NCBI GenBank assembly: GCA_023253495.1
Contig: JALRGF010000718.1
Location: forward strand, 1-6,442
DNA length: 6,442 nt
Reading direction: 5' to 3'
Source: Verrucomicrobiales bacterium
GTDB taxonomy: Bacteria > Verrucomicrobiota > Verrucomicrobiia > Verrucomicrobiales > V1-33
Shown: positions 1 through 5,006 of the stretch, in pieces
Numbering within the stretch: position 1 is the stretch's first letter
Layout of the letters: each line of letters begins with the position of its first letter
Made by a program: the position numbers and the translations under genes
The notes under the pieces: generated by a model
Seen by the model: only the letters and a program-made list of their open reading frames with translations
Told to the model about the DNA's origin: nothing
The model's database searches: none

Positions 1-441
1 TGGGCTCAGGGCGACCGGATGGTGCCGGCGACGGTGTCCGGGGAAGGGGCTCCGATTGTCATCATCGGGGACGAACACGCGGCGGCCCATCGTGCCGACG
101 GGGTGAATGCCAGCCTGGCCGATCAGGTGTCGCTGGCGTTCGGTGCCCCGGTGGAAACCCGCGCCACCCCCGGCTTCGGCTGGAGGCAGGCGGCGGCGTT
201 CACCCCGTCCAAGGACAGCCCGACCAAGCTGGTGGTCTGGTGTTTTTCCGCGGCCGGGTTTCTGGAGGCGCCGGCGGCCGCTCCGAAAAAACAACCGGTG
301 CGCCCGCGCCGGACAACGACCGCCCGCCCTTCCGGCGGCGGTGGGGAGCCGCGCCCGGCACCCGAACCCCGACCGGGCCCGAGCCCCGGCGCAGGCCTGC
401 AGCTGCGGGACGACCCCGGCCTCGAAGCCCGGCCGGAGTGA
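1..441 (+). CDS. AlgJ/AlgX-like SGNH-fold protein, C-terminal part (5' end outside window)
   Basis: The frame is open from base 1 and ends at TGA 439-441, so the start lies upstream and only the last 146 residues are visible. Residues about 19-26 read IVIIGDEH, matching the place of the Gly-Asp-Ser-His block of AlgJ/AlgX-like sugar O-acetyltransferases. It is followed by a helix like their 'glad-Q-la' segment (NASLADQVSLAFGAPVE) and by LVVWCFSAAGFLEAP, like their conserved '(k)VVWcFsarEF' strand. That family acts in the periplasm and transfers acetyl groups to exopolysaccharides or cell-wall polymers. Here the expected nucleophile Ser is Glu (GAA, 73-75), so catalysis is doubtful. After FLEAP there is a tail of about 50 residues rich in Pro, Arg, Gly and Ala, probably disordered. 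Family assignment is from motif resemblance. It could also be a non-catalytic SGNH paralogue. The downstream neighbour dcd is convergent, with 90 bases between and no clear terminator. Confidence 0.6.
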   Translation, partial: WAQGDRMVPATVSGEGAPIVIIGDEHAAAHRADGVNASLADQVSLAFGAPVETRATPGFGWRQAAAFTPSKDSPTKLVVWCFSAAGFLEAPAAAPKKQPVRPRRTTTARPSGGGGEPRPAPEPRPGPSPGAGLQLRDDPGLEARPE

Positions 442-531
442 GCCGGGCCGCCGCACGGAGGATGTTCCTGGGTGTCTGTGGCTGCTTCGCAGCCGGTGGT
501 GGCGCCGGCCGCGCCCTCCCGCCCGGCCGCT

Positions 532-1068
532 TCACCACGAGTTTTTCCACATCATGGATTCAACCGGCTTGTCGCTGCGGGTGTTGTATTTGGCGGACAC
601 TTTGCGGTCGTAGGGCACGGCGATCGGGCCGCGCACCTCGAAATAGATGAGCTGGGCGATGGGCATGCCGGCATACACCCGTACCGGTTGGGCCACGGAG
701 ATTTCGAGCGTCCAGTGGTTGCAGAATCCGACGTCGCCCTTGCCGGCGGTGGCGTGAATGTCGATCCCGAGGCGGCCGACGCTCGATTTGCCCTCGAGAA
801 ATGGCACATGCCGGTGGGTCTCGGTGTACTCCAGGGTGACGCCGAGATACGTCCGCAGCGGCAGCAACACACACCCGTCCTCCGGGATCTCGAAGTGCCG
901 CACGGTATTGTGCTTTCTGGCATCGAGGATCTCGTCCTCGTAGACCGCGAGCGTGCGACCGAGATGCACGTCATAGCTGTTTGACCCCAGCGATTCGGGA
1001 TCAAACGGCTCGATGACAATTTCCCGCCGCTCCATGGCCGCGCGGATCTCGGTGTCGGATAAAATCAT
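532..1068 (-). CDS. dcd: dCTP deaminase
   Basis: Deaminates dCTP to dUTP (or to dUMP in bifunctional forms), feeding dUMP to thymidylate synthesis in the cytoplasm. The protein begins MILSDTEI, the classic N-terminus of the family. It contains the phosphate-binding block GKSSVGRLG (residues 93-101), the segment HATAGKGDVGF (105-115), the catalytic Glu in LEIS (E122) and the C-terminal AKYN motif (159-162). At 178 residues it matches the short bacterial form rather than the roughly 193-residue E. coli enzyme. The frame stays open upstream to an ATG at 1126-1128, but the extra 20 residues have no family counterpart, so ATG 1066-1068 is chosen. A GGAG lies only about 3 bases before it, too close for a normal ribosome binding site. 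The gene lies 132 bases downstream of the iron-sulfur carrier gene on the same strand, and that gap holds a repeat structure (1074-1141). Whether it is mono- or bifunctional (DCD-DUT) cannot be decided by eye. Confidence 0.95.
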   Translation of the reverse strand: MILSDTEIRAAMERREIVIEPFDPESLGSNSYDVHLGRTLAVYEDEILDARKHNTVRHFEIPEDGCVLLPLRTYLGVTLEYTETHRHVPFLEGKSSVGRLGIDIHATAGKGDVGFCNHWTLEISVAQPVRVYAGMPIAQLIYFEVRGPIAVPYDRKVSAKYNTRSDKPVESMMWKNSW

Positions 1069-1073
1069 TCTCC

Positions 1074-1084
1074 GGCACGGTGCC
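1074..1084. repeat. Small palindrome just upstream of dcd start
   Basis: GGCAC-G-GTGCC, five-base perfect arms around one base, ends 6 bases upstream of the dcd start codon on the minus strand. The same GGCAC/GTGCC core recurs in the larger inverted repeat at 1093-1141. It could be an operator half-site set or part of a leader fold. Such short palindromes also arise by chance in GC-rich DNA. Confidence 0.4.
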
Positions 1085-1092
1085 TGCATCCC

Positions 1093-1141
1093 GGCACCTG
1101 TCGAGGAATTGCGACAACGGTGCGACAACGGGACAGGTGCC
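1093..1141. repeat. Perfect 10-bp inverted repeat in the dcd leader, enclosing a tandem repeat
   Basis: GGCACCTGTC at 1093-1102 is matched exactly by its reverse complement GACAGGTGCC at 1132-1141, with a 29-base loop. On the minus strand this lies 25-73 bases before the dcd start, inside the gap that follows the iron-sulfur carrier gene. There is no T-run on the minus strand after the stem, so it does not look like an intrinsic terminator for the upstream gene. A protein-binding site or a leader RNA structure is possible. The function is unknown. Confidence 0.55.
1110..1131. repeat. Tandem 11-bp direct repeat (two exact copies)
   Basis: TGCGACAACGG occurs twice back to back (1110-1120 and 1121-1131). 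It fills most of the loop of the inverted repeat at 1093-1141. Spacing of one helical turn would suit cooperative binding of a regulator upstream of dcd, but that is inference only. Confidence 0.6.
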
Positions 1142-1200
1142 CTGGCGGGGGTTGGCAGGGCGGGCTTTCGAGGCGGGAGCGGCCAAAAGGCGGGGCGGGG

Positions 1201-1581
1201 CTATGCGGCAAAGGATTCGCCGCACGAGCAGGTGATGACGGCATTGGGGTTTTTGACTTTGAAGCCGCCTTGCTGGAGGTCGTCGGAGAAGTCCAGTTCG
1301 CTGCCGCTGACGAAGAGGGCGCTTTTGGGGTCGATGACGACGCGCACGCCGCCGGTGGGGACGAGGATATCGCGGTCGCGGGGGCCGTCGACGAGGTCCA
1401 TTTTGTACTGCAGGCCGGAGCATCCACCGCCGACGACGGCGATACGCAGGGCGCCGCAGGTGGCGCGTCCCTGTTTTTCGAGCAGGCTGGAAAGGCGGGC
1501 GGAGGCTCCGGGCAGCACCCGGATCAGCTTTTCGTTGCCGAGCTTGACGTTGGTGGGGTGGGCGGTGTCGGACGCGGTCAC
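1201..1581 (-). CDS. A-type iron-sulfur cluster carrier (IscA/ErpA/SufA/HesB family)
   Basis: Small cytoplasmic carrier that receives Fe-S clusters from a scaffold and hands them to apoproteins. The three family cysteines are all present: GGGCSGLQY (C54) and the C-terminal CSCGESFAA (C118 and C120), with the LDFSDDL segment between them as in ErpA-like members. With start GTG 1579-1581 the product is 126 residues, slightly longer than the usual 107-120. The frame runs on upstream to ATG 1645-1647, but that codon shares the same CATG with the start of the divergent ligase gene, and the added residues look non-conserved, so the GTG is preferred. No clear ribosome binding site precedes either. 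It is not next to isc or suf genes. On the same strand, dcd follows after 132 bases. Which A-type subfamily it belongs to cannot be settled here. Confidence 0.9.
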   Translation of the reverse strand: MTASDTAHPTNVKLGNEKLIRVLPGASARLSSLLEKQGRATCGALRIAVVGGGCSGLQYKMDLVDGPRDRDILVPTGGVRVVIDPKSALFVSGSELDFSDDLQQGGFKVKNPNAVITCSCGESFAA

Positions 1582-1645
1582 ATGCCAGTCTACGCATGGC
1601 CGAAGCGCGTGACAAGCGGGTGGGTTGGCGCTAAGGGCGGATCCC

Positions 1646-2440
1646 ATGCCAGCCCGCCGATCTGCCGCCTCCGGGGTTCCTTCGAGCCATCCGCGTTATG
1701 TGTCGCTGCTCACCCGCGAACGGATTGTGGCCGGGGTCGAGCGCGGGATCACTTCCGTGCATGGGCTGATCGCGCAGGGGCGGGGCGAGGCGTTTGATTA
1801 TCTGCTGGGCGAGGCGACGCATCCCTTTGCGGAACTGGCCGTGGATGCCGCGGCGGCTCTGTTGTTGCGCGCGCGGCATCCGGTGGTCTCGGTCAATGGC
1901 AACGTGGCCGCGCTGGCGGCGCCGGAAATTGTGCGGCTGGCCGGGCTGGTCGGGGCGGCGCTGGAGGTGAACATTTTCCACAGTTCGAAGGCGCGGGAGC
2001 GGGCGATCCGCGGGGCGCTGGAGGATGCCGGGGCCGGCCGGGTGCTGATGCCGAGCCGGACCGTGGTGCTGCCGGGCCTGGACCACAACCGCCGGTTTGT
2101 TCATCCTGAGGGGATTGCCCGGGCCGATGTGGTTTTTGTGCCGCTGGAGGATGGCGACCGCTGCCAGGCGCTGCGGGCCGCCGGCAAGGACGTCATCACC
2201 GTGGATCTGAACCCGCTTTCGCGCACCGCGCGCACGGCCACGGTGACCATAGTCGATAATCTGGTGCGCTGCCTGCCGCGGCTCTGCGACCGCGTCATCG
2301 CCCTGCAGAAGGAAGGCCCGCCGGCGTGGACGCGGGCGCTCGGCCGGTACCGTCACGACCGTGTGCTCAAGGCGGCGGAGCGCCGGGTGCGCTCGGCCCG
2401 TCCAGTTCCAGCAGGACCGGGCAGTGGTCCGATCCCATGA
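1646..2440 (+). CDS. Archaeal-type 4-phosphopantoate--beta-alanine ligase (phosphopantothenate synthetase, COG1701/DUF137)
   Basis: In archaea this enzyme uses ATP to join 4-phosphopantoate and beta-alanine, giving 4'-phosphopantothenate. With pantoate kinase it replaces the bacterial PanC/CoaA pair in CoA synthesis. The 264-residue product matches the archaeal length of about 260 and carries the family's signature blocks in order: SHPRYVSLLTRERIVAG (14-30), GLIAQGRGEAFDYLLGE (40-56), SVNGN (82-86), VPLEDGDR (165-172) and DLNPLSRTARTATVTIVDN (187-205). The start ATG 1646-1648 has AAGGGCGG ending 5 bases upstream. A TTG at 1625 in the same frame is a less likely start. It is divergent from the iron-sulfur carrier gene, with 64 bases between the chosen starts, and convergent with the AP endonuclease gene, overlapping it by 74 bases. 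The last 15 or so residues, rich in Pro and Gly, are encoded in that overlap and are probably dispensable. No partner pantoate kinase is visible in this window. Confidence 0.88.
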   Translation: MPARRSAASGVPSSHPRYVSLLTRERIVAGVERGITSVHGLIAQGRGEAFDYLLGEATHPFAELAVDAAAALLLRARHPVVSVNGNVAALAAPEIVRLAGLVGAALEVNIFHSSKARERAIRGALEDAGAGRVLMPSRTVVLPGLDHNRRFVHPEGIARADVVFVPLEDGDRCQALRAAGKDVITVDLNPLSRTARTATVTIVDNLVRCLPRLCDRVIALQKEGPPAWTRALGRYRHDRVLKAAERRVRSARPVPAGPGSGPIP

Positions 2441-3152
2441 CCTCGCGGAGAAGGGCGGTGCGGCGCAGGCGCGGACGCAGGGCGTCGGACACCAGCCAGT
2501 AGTCCAGCCGCCACCCGATGTTGCGGGCGCGGGCGTCGCTGCGGTAGGTCCACCATGAATAGTGCCCGGGTTCGCCCGGATGCAAGGCGCGGAAGGCATC
2601 GGTGAAACCCGCCTCGAGCAGCGCGGAAAACCCGGCGCGTTCCTCATCGGTGAAGCCGGCATTGCGGCGGTTCTCGCGCGGGTTGGCAAGGTCGATCTCC
2701 TCGTGGGCGCAGTTGAAATCACCGCAGACGACAACAGGTTTCTTCCGGTTCCGGGCGCGCAGCCAGCGGGTGAACTGACGGTCCCATTCGAGCCGGTAGT
2801 CGAGCCGGGTCAGGCCGCGTTGGGCGTTCGGGGTGTAAACGGTGGCGACCTGGAGGTCGTCCAATTCGGTGACCAGCACCCGGCCTTCCTCGTCGTGTTC
2901 CGGGAGGCCGAGGCCGGCGCTGGTGGTGTGCGGCCGGTCCCGGGTGGCGATAAGCACGCCGGAATACCCTTTGCGGACCGCCGGGTTCCAGGTGACGTGA
3001 TAGCCGTCAAAGACCGAGGCGTCGACATCGGCCGGGGTCGCCTTGATTTCCTGGAGGCAAAGGACGTCCGGTTGCTCGCGGGCAAGAAAGTCGGCCAGTC
3101 CGGCGCGCAGCGCGGCGCGCAGACCGTTCACATTCCAGGAAATCAATTTCAT
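2367..3152 (-). CDS. xthA: Exodeoxyribonuclease III-type AP endonuclease
   Basis: Base excision repair enzyme that cleaves DNA 5' of abasic sites and degrades 3' ends (Mg-dependent endonuclease/exonuclease/phosphatase fold). The 261-residue product has all core motifs in order: SWNVNGLRA (5-13, metal/phosphate Asn), LQEIK (E35, metal ligand), VYTPNAQ (Y106), GDFNCAHEEIDL (D145, N147), GWRLDYWL (D217) and GSDHCPVLLEL (D242, H243). The start ATG (3150-3152) gives MKLISWNVNG, the standard family N-terminus, with no evident ribosome binding site. Its 3' end overlaps the ligase gene tail-to-tail: the Met before the GSDH motif is read from the opposite strand of the ligase's stop region. The deacetylase gene diverges from it across 110 bases. 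Confidence 0.95.
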   Translation of the reverse strand: MKLISWNVNGLRAALRAGLADFLAREQPDVLCLQEIKATPADVDASVFDGYHVTWNPAVRKGYSGVLIATRDRPHTTSAGLGLPEHDEEGRVLVTELDDLQVATVYTPNAQRGLTRLDYRLEWDRQFTRWLRARNRKKPVVVCGDFNCAHEEIDLANPRENRRNAGFTDEERAGFSALLEAGFTDAFRALHPGEPGHYSWWTYRSDARARNIGWRLDYWLVSDALRPRLRRTALLREVMGSDHCPVLLELDGPSAPGAPPP

Positions 3153-3262
3153 GCGCGCACAGCGATGGCCGGGGGCGCGGGGCGTGCAACCCGGAAGAGA
3201 TGCGGGATTTCCGCTCGACGGATTCGGTGGCAGGGCGGGCGTCGCGGGATTAGAGTCTTCAC

Positions 3263-3292
3263 ATGATTTCGAGGCCGATGATTTCGAGGCAT
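3263..3292 (+). repeat. Tandem 15-bp duplication of the deacetylase start codons
   Basis: ATGATTTCGAGGC occurs at 3263-3275 and again at 3278-3290, exactly 15 bases apart, so the first five codons read MISRP-MISRH. Both copies supply an ATG in frame. The GAGG of the first copy lies 3 bases before the second ATG and could serve, poorly, as its ribosome binding site. Either Met could be the true start. It looks like a recent slippage duplication. Confidence 0.75.
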
Positions 3293-4672
3293 TTGCTGGC
3301 CGTGATGGGGGTGGCCTTGGCGGTTTCCGGCGGTCCGGCCGGGTGCCGCCGGGCTCCGGTCGCCACCGCCCCGCCGCCGCCGCCCGCTCCGGTGATCGAG
3401 GAACTGGTGGTGGTCGAGCCGTCCACGCCGGTGCCGGCCGCCGCCGGCGAGGCTCCGCTCAATGCCCACGCCCCCGAACTGAAAATCAAGAAATCGGCGC
3501 AGGTGTCGGTGCTTTGTTATCATGATTTCAGCACCGCGAAGTCGACCAACCCCATGGTCATCAACATCGATCATTTCCGGCGGCAGCTGCAGACGCTGCG
3601 TGACGCCCGGCTCCCGGTGCTTTCCATGGACCACTATCTGGCATGGCGGCGCGGCGAAAAGGACATCCCCGATCCCGCCATCATGATCACCATCGACGAC
3701 GGCTGGAAAAGCATCCTCACTCTGGCGCACCCGGTGCTGCGTGAATTCGGGTTCCCGTACACCCTGTTTCTGTACAAGAACTACGTCGACGGCGGCGGGC
3801 GCGCGCTCAGCAGCGCGGAGGTTCGCCAGCTGCTGGCCGACGGGGTGACTCTCGGCGCCCACAGCGTTTCGCATCCGTACCCGCCGGAATTCCGACGCCG
3901 CGCCAAAGGCCCGCCGGCCGCCTACGAGGCGTGGCTCGACCGCGAATTCCGCGAGTCCAAGGCTTTCCTCGAATCAAAATTCGGCGTGAAGGTCGCGACC
4001 TTCGCCTACCCGGGCGGCCACTACACGCCCGACATGGCCCGGCGCGGCACCACCGACTGGGGCTATGAGGCGCTGTTCACCTGCAATCCGGTGCGCACGT
4101 CGTGGGACACACCGATCGCCGAGATCGGAAGGTTTATCATTTTCGGGAACGACGAGGACGACCGGAACTTCCGGATCGCCACCAGCTTCGGCGGCAGCCT
4201 GGAAGACCCGGGGCGCCAGCTGCTCGGCAGTGAGCCGGGCGGCGACAACACACCGACAGCACCGCTGGTCAGTGTCTCGCCGGGCGAAAATGAAACGGTG
4301 ACCGACCGGCGCCCGCTCATCCGCGTGGACCTGTCAAAGCTTGATGACATCGATCCGGCCAGCGTGGTCATGCGCATGCCCGGATTCGGCGAGGTTCCGG
4401 CAGTGTATGACGCCACCACCCGCCACCTCTCCTACCGCCCGGTCAGCGTGCTGCGCCAGCCGGAGATCGGCGTGCGGGTGCGCCTGCGCCGGCTCGGTCA
4501 GGACAAGGACGACGTGGTGTCATGGAAATTCTTCATCGACCAGAAAGCCCACTATACATCGGTGGCCACCGCAGCCGCCTCCACCACCACGGGAGGGGAC
4601 GCCGCGCCATCCGCGCCACCCCGCCCGCCCGGCAGATCCGGCACCTCCGGTCCGGCCGGAACGGCGGAATGA
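3263..4672 (+). CDS. Exported polysaccharide deacetylase (NodB fold, PgaB/IcaB-like) with C-terminal Ig-like region
   Basis: Metal-dependent de-N-acetylase acting outside the cytoplasm on an acetylated glycan. The exact substrate is unknown. The N-terminus has Arg4 and Arg9, a hydrophobic stretch (10-24) and a Cys at 28 preceded by Pro-Ala-Gly, a non-canonical lipobox, so it may be a lipoprotein or a cleaved export signal. A Pro-rich linker (31-70) follows. The catalytic domain (about 80-310) shows VLCYHDF (84-89), ITIDDGW (D145 likely base, D146 metal), GAHSVSHP (H200 and H204, metal) and FAYPGGHY (247-254). Ala instead of Arg in the last motif fits the PgaB/IcaB group better than PgdA. Residues 332-426, ending in VVSWKFFID, resemble a bacterial Ig-like domain, and a Thr/Ser/Pro/Gly-rich tail closes the 469-residue protein. 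Start ambiguity: ATG 3263 or the duplicated ATG 3278. It stands alone, divergent from xthA and convergent with the PEP-CTERM remnant. Confidence 0.88.
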   Translation: MISRPMISRHLLAVMGVALAVSGGPAGCRRAPVATAPPPPPAPVIEELVVVEPSTPVPAAAGEAPLNAHAPELKIKKSAQVSVLCYHDFSTAKSTNPMVINIDHFRRQLQTLRDARLPVLSMDHYLAWRRGEKDIPDPAIMITIDDGWKSILTLAHPVLREFGFPYTLFLYKNYVDGGGRALSSAEVRQLLADGVTLGAHSVSHPYPPEFRRRAKGPPAAYEAWLDREFRESKAFLESKFGVKVATFAYPGGHYTPDMARRGTTDWGYEALFTCNPVRTSWDTPIAEIGRFIIFGNDEDDRNFRIATSFGGSLEDPGRQLLGSEPGGDNTPTAPLVSVSPGENETVTDRRPLIRVDLSKLDDIDPASVVMRMPGFGEVPAVYDATTRHLSYRPVSVLRQPEIGVRVRLRRLGQDKDDVVSWKFFIDQKAHYTSVATAAASTTTGGDAAPSAPPRPPGRSGTSGPAGTAE

Positions 4673-4925
4673 GAAGCAGGCGCGGCACGCCACCGCGGCT
4701 GGTCCGTCCGGCAGCTATCGTCGGCGCGAGGCGCCGGCCAACCCGGCCAACCCGGCGAGACCGATTCCGAAAAGGATCAGGGAAGCGCCGCCCTCCGGTG
4801 CCTTCCACGGGATGTCGGTTCCCAGCGTGATATTGTCGAAGCGATCGTCATAAATGGAAATTGATCCCGGCTGATTGACGGCTGAATAATAAAACGACAC
4901 ACCGGTGGTGAATCCGGCCGGGTAA

Positions 4926-4956
4926 TTGAGCGTGGCGGCCTCTCCGGTAGTATAAA
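4926..4956 (+). promoter_or_regulatory. Candidate sigma-70-like promoter for the flavin oxidoreductase gene
   Basis: TTGAGC (4926-4931) and TATAAA (4951-4956) resemble -35 and -10 hexamers, but the 19-base spacer is longer than the ideal 17. Such AT-rich hexamers stand out in this GC-rich window. Transcription would begin near 4963 and give a leader of about 40 bases containing the hairpin at 4976-5006. The site lies inside the PEP-CTERM remnant on the other strand. Unproven. Confidence 0.35.
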
Positions 4957-4961
4957 GGAGG
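4955..4961 (+). promoter_or_regulatory. Orphan Shine-Dalgarno-like AAGGAGG
   Basis: AAGGAGG is a near-perfect anti-16S match and the strongest one noticed in the window, yet no long frame starts at the right distance. GTG 4965 is 3 bases away and opens only a four-codon frame ending at TGA 4977-4979. ATG 4976 is 14 bases away and opens a 23-codon frame. The oxidoreductase ATG is 43 bases away, beyond the hairpin. It overlaps the candidate -10 hexamer, so both roles cannot hold for one transcript. It may be a chance match. Confidence 0.3.
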
Positions 4962-4975
4962 ACGGTGCTTTACAG

Positions 4976-5006
4976 ATGAGCTTCTGCCCGATAGGCAGAA
5001 GCTCAT
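4976..5006 (+). repeat. Perfect 13-bp hairpin overlapping the oxidoreductase start codon
   Basis: ATGAGCTTCTGCC (4976-4988) pairs perfectly with GGCAGAAGCTCAT (4994-5006) around a five-base loop (CGATA). The last two bases of the right arm are the A and T of the ATG at 5005-5007. In mRNA the stem would bury the initiation site. No T-run follows on the plus strand, so it is not a standard terminator in that direction. The element sits exactly at the border between the PEP-CTERM remnant and the oxidoreductase gene, so it could also be a scar or repeat unit left by a rearrangement. Confidence 0.75.

Larger units (their letters stand above)
4715..4972 (-). pseudogene. Remnant of a PEP-CTERM (exosortase-sorted) surface protein gene
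   Basis: Reading leftward from a TAA at 4970-4972 the frame is open for 84 codons to TAG at 4715-4717. The end is a textbook sorting signal: FDNITLGTDIPWKAPEGG, then a hydrophobic helix (ASLILFGIGLAGLAGLAG) and the basic end ASRRR. Such tails direct exported proteins to exosortase processing. The beginning (TGEAATLNYPAGF, then SFYYSAVNQPGSISIYDD) looks like the inner strand region of a PEP-CTERM beta-sandwich. There is no ATG, no signal peptide and no ribosome binding site. The only usable start is an internal GTG at 4898-4900, which would give 61 residues. The jump from SISIYDD straight to RFDNITLG also suggests an internal deletion. Bases 4850-4975 look richer in A and T than the flanks. 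A 9-base repeat (GGCCAACCC, 4737-4754) encodes the LAG repeats. I infer a decayed 3' fragment. A short functional gene is less likely. Confidence 0.65.

Noticed and set aside
19..21. ATG 19 as start of the first gene
   Set aside because: The frame is open to base 1 and the visible part corresponds to the C-terminal portion of a larger SGNH protein, so the true start is upstream.
472..984. 170-codon open frame on the plus strand
   Set aside because: It is the shadow of dcd, which is unambiguous on the minus strand.
1069..1128. 20-codon N-terminal extension of dcd
   Set aside because: Family members begin at MILSD, and the extension is encoded by the repeat-rich leader.
1582..1647. Upstream extension of the iron-sulfur carrier to ATG 1645-1647
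   Set aside because: The extra 22 residues look unconserved and the codon shares the palindromic CATG with the divergent ligase start, so GTG 1579-1581 is preferred.
1631..2734. 367-codon open frame on the minus strand
   Set aside because: It runs across the opposite strand of the ligase gene and, in another frame, across the AP endonuclease gene. It has low-complexity Arg/Ala/Pro composition and no motif.
3153..3262. Promoter between xthA and the deacetylase gene
   Set aside because: Only a weak -10-like TAGAGT (3251-3256) without a matching -35 was seen. That is not enough to call.
3149..3874. 241-codon open frame on the minus strand
   Set aside because: It is antisense to the deacetylase N-terminal half. 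Its His/Arg/Gly-rich translation shows no family resemblance.
4722..4736. CGGCGC-GAG-GCGCCG hairpin as a terminator between the convergent deacetylase and PEP-CTERM remnant
   Set aside because: There is no T-run on either side, and it falls within the codons for the basic tail of the PEP-CTERM remnant. GC-rich hairpins of this size are common by chance here.
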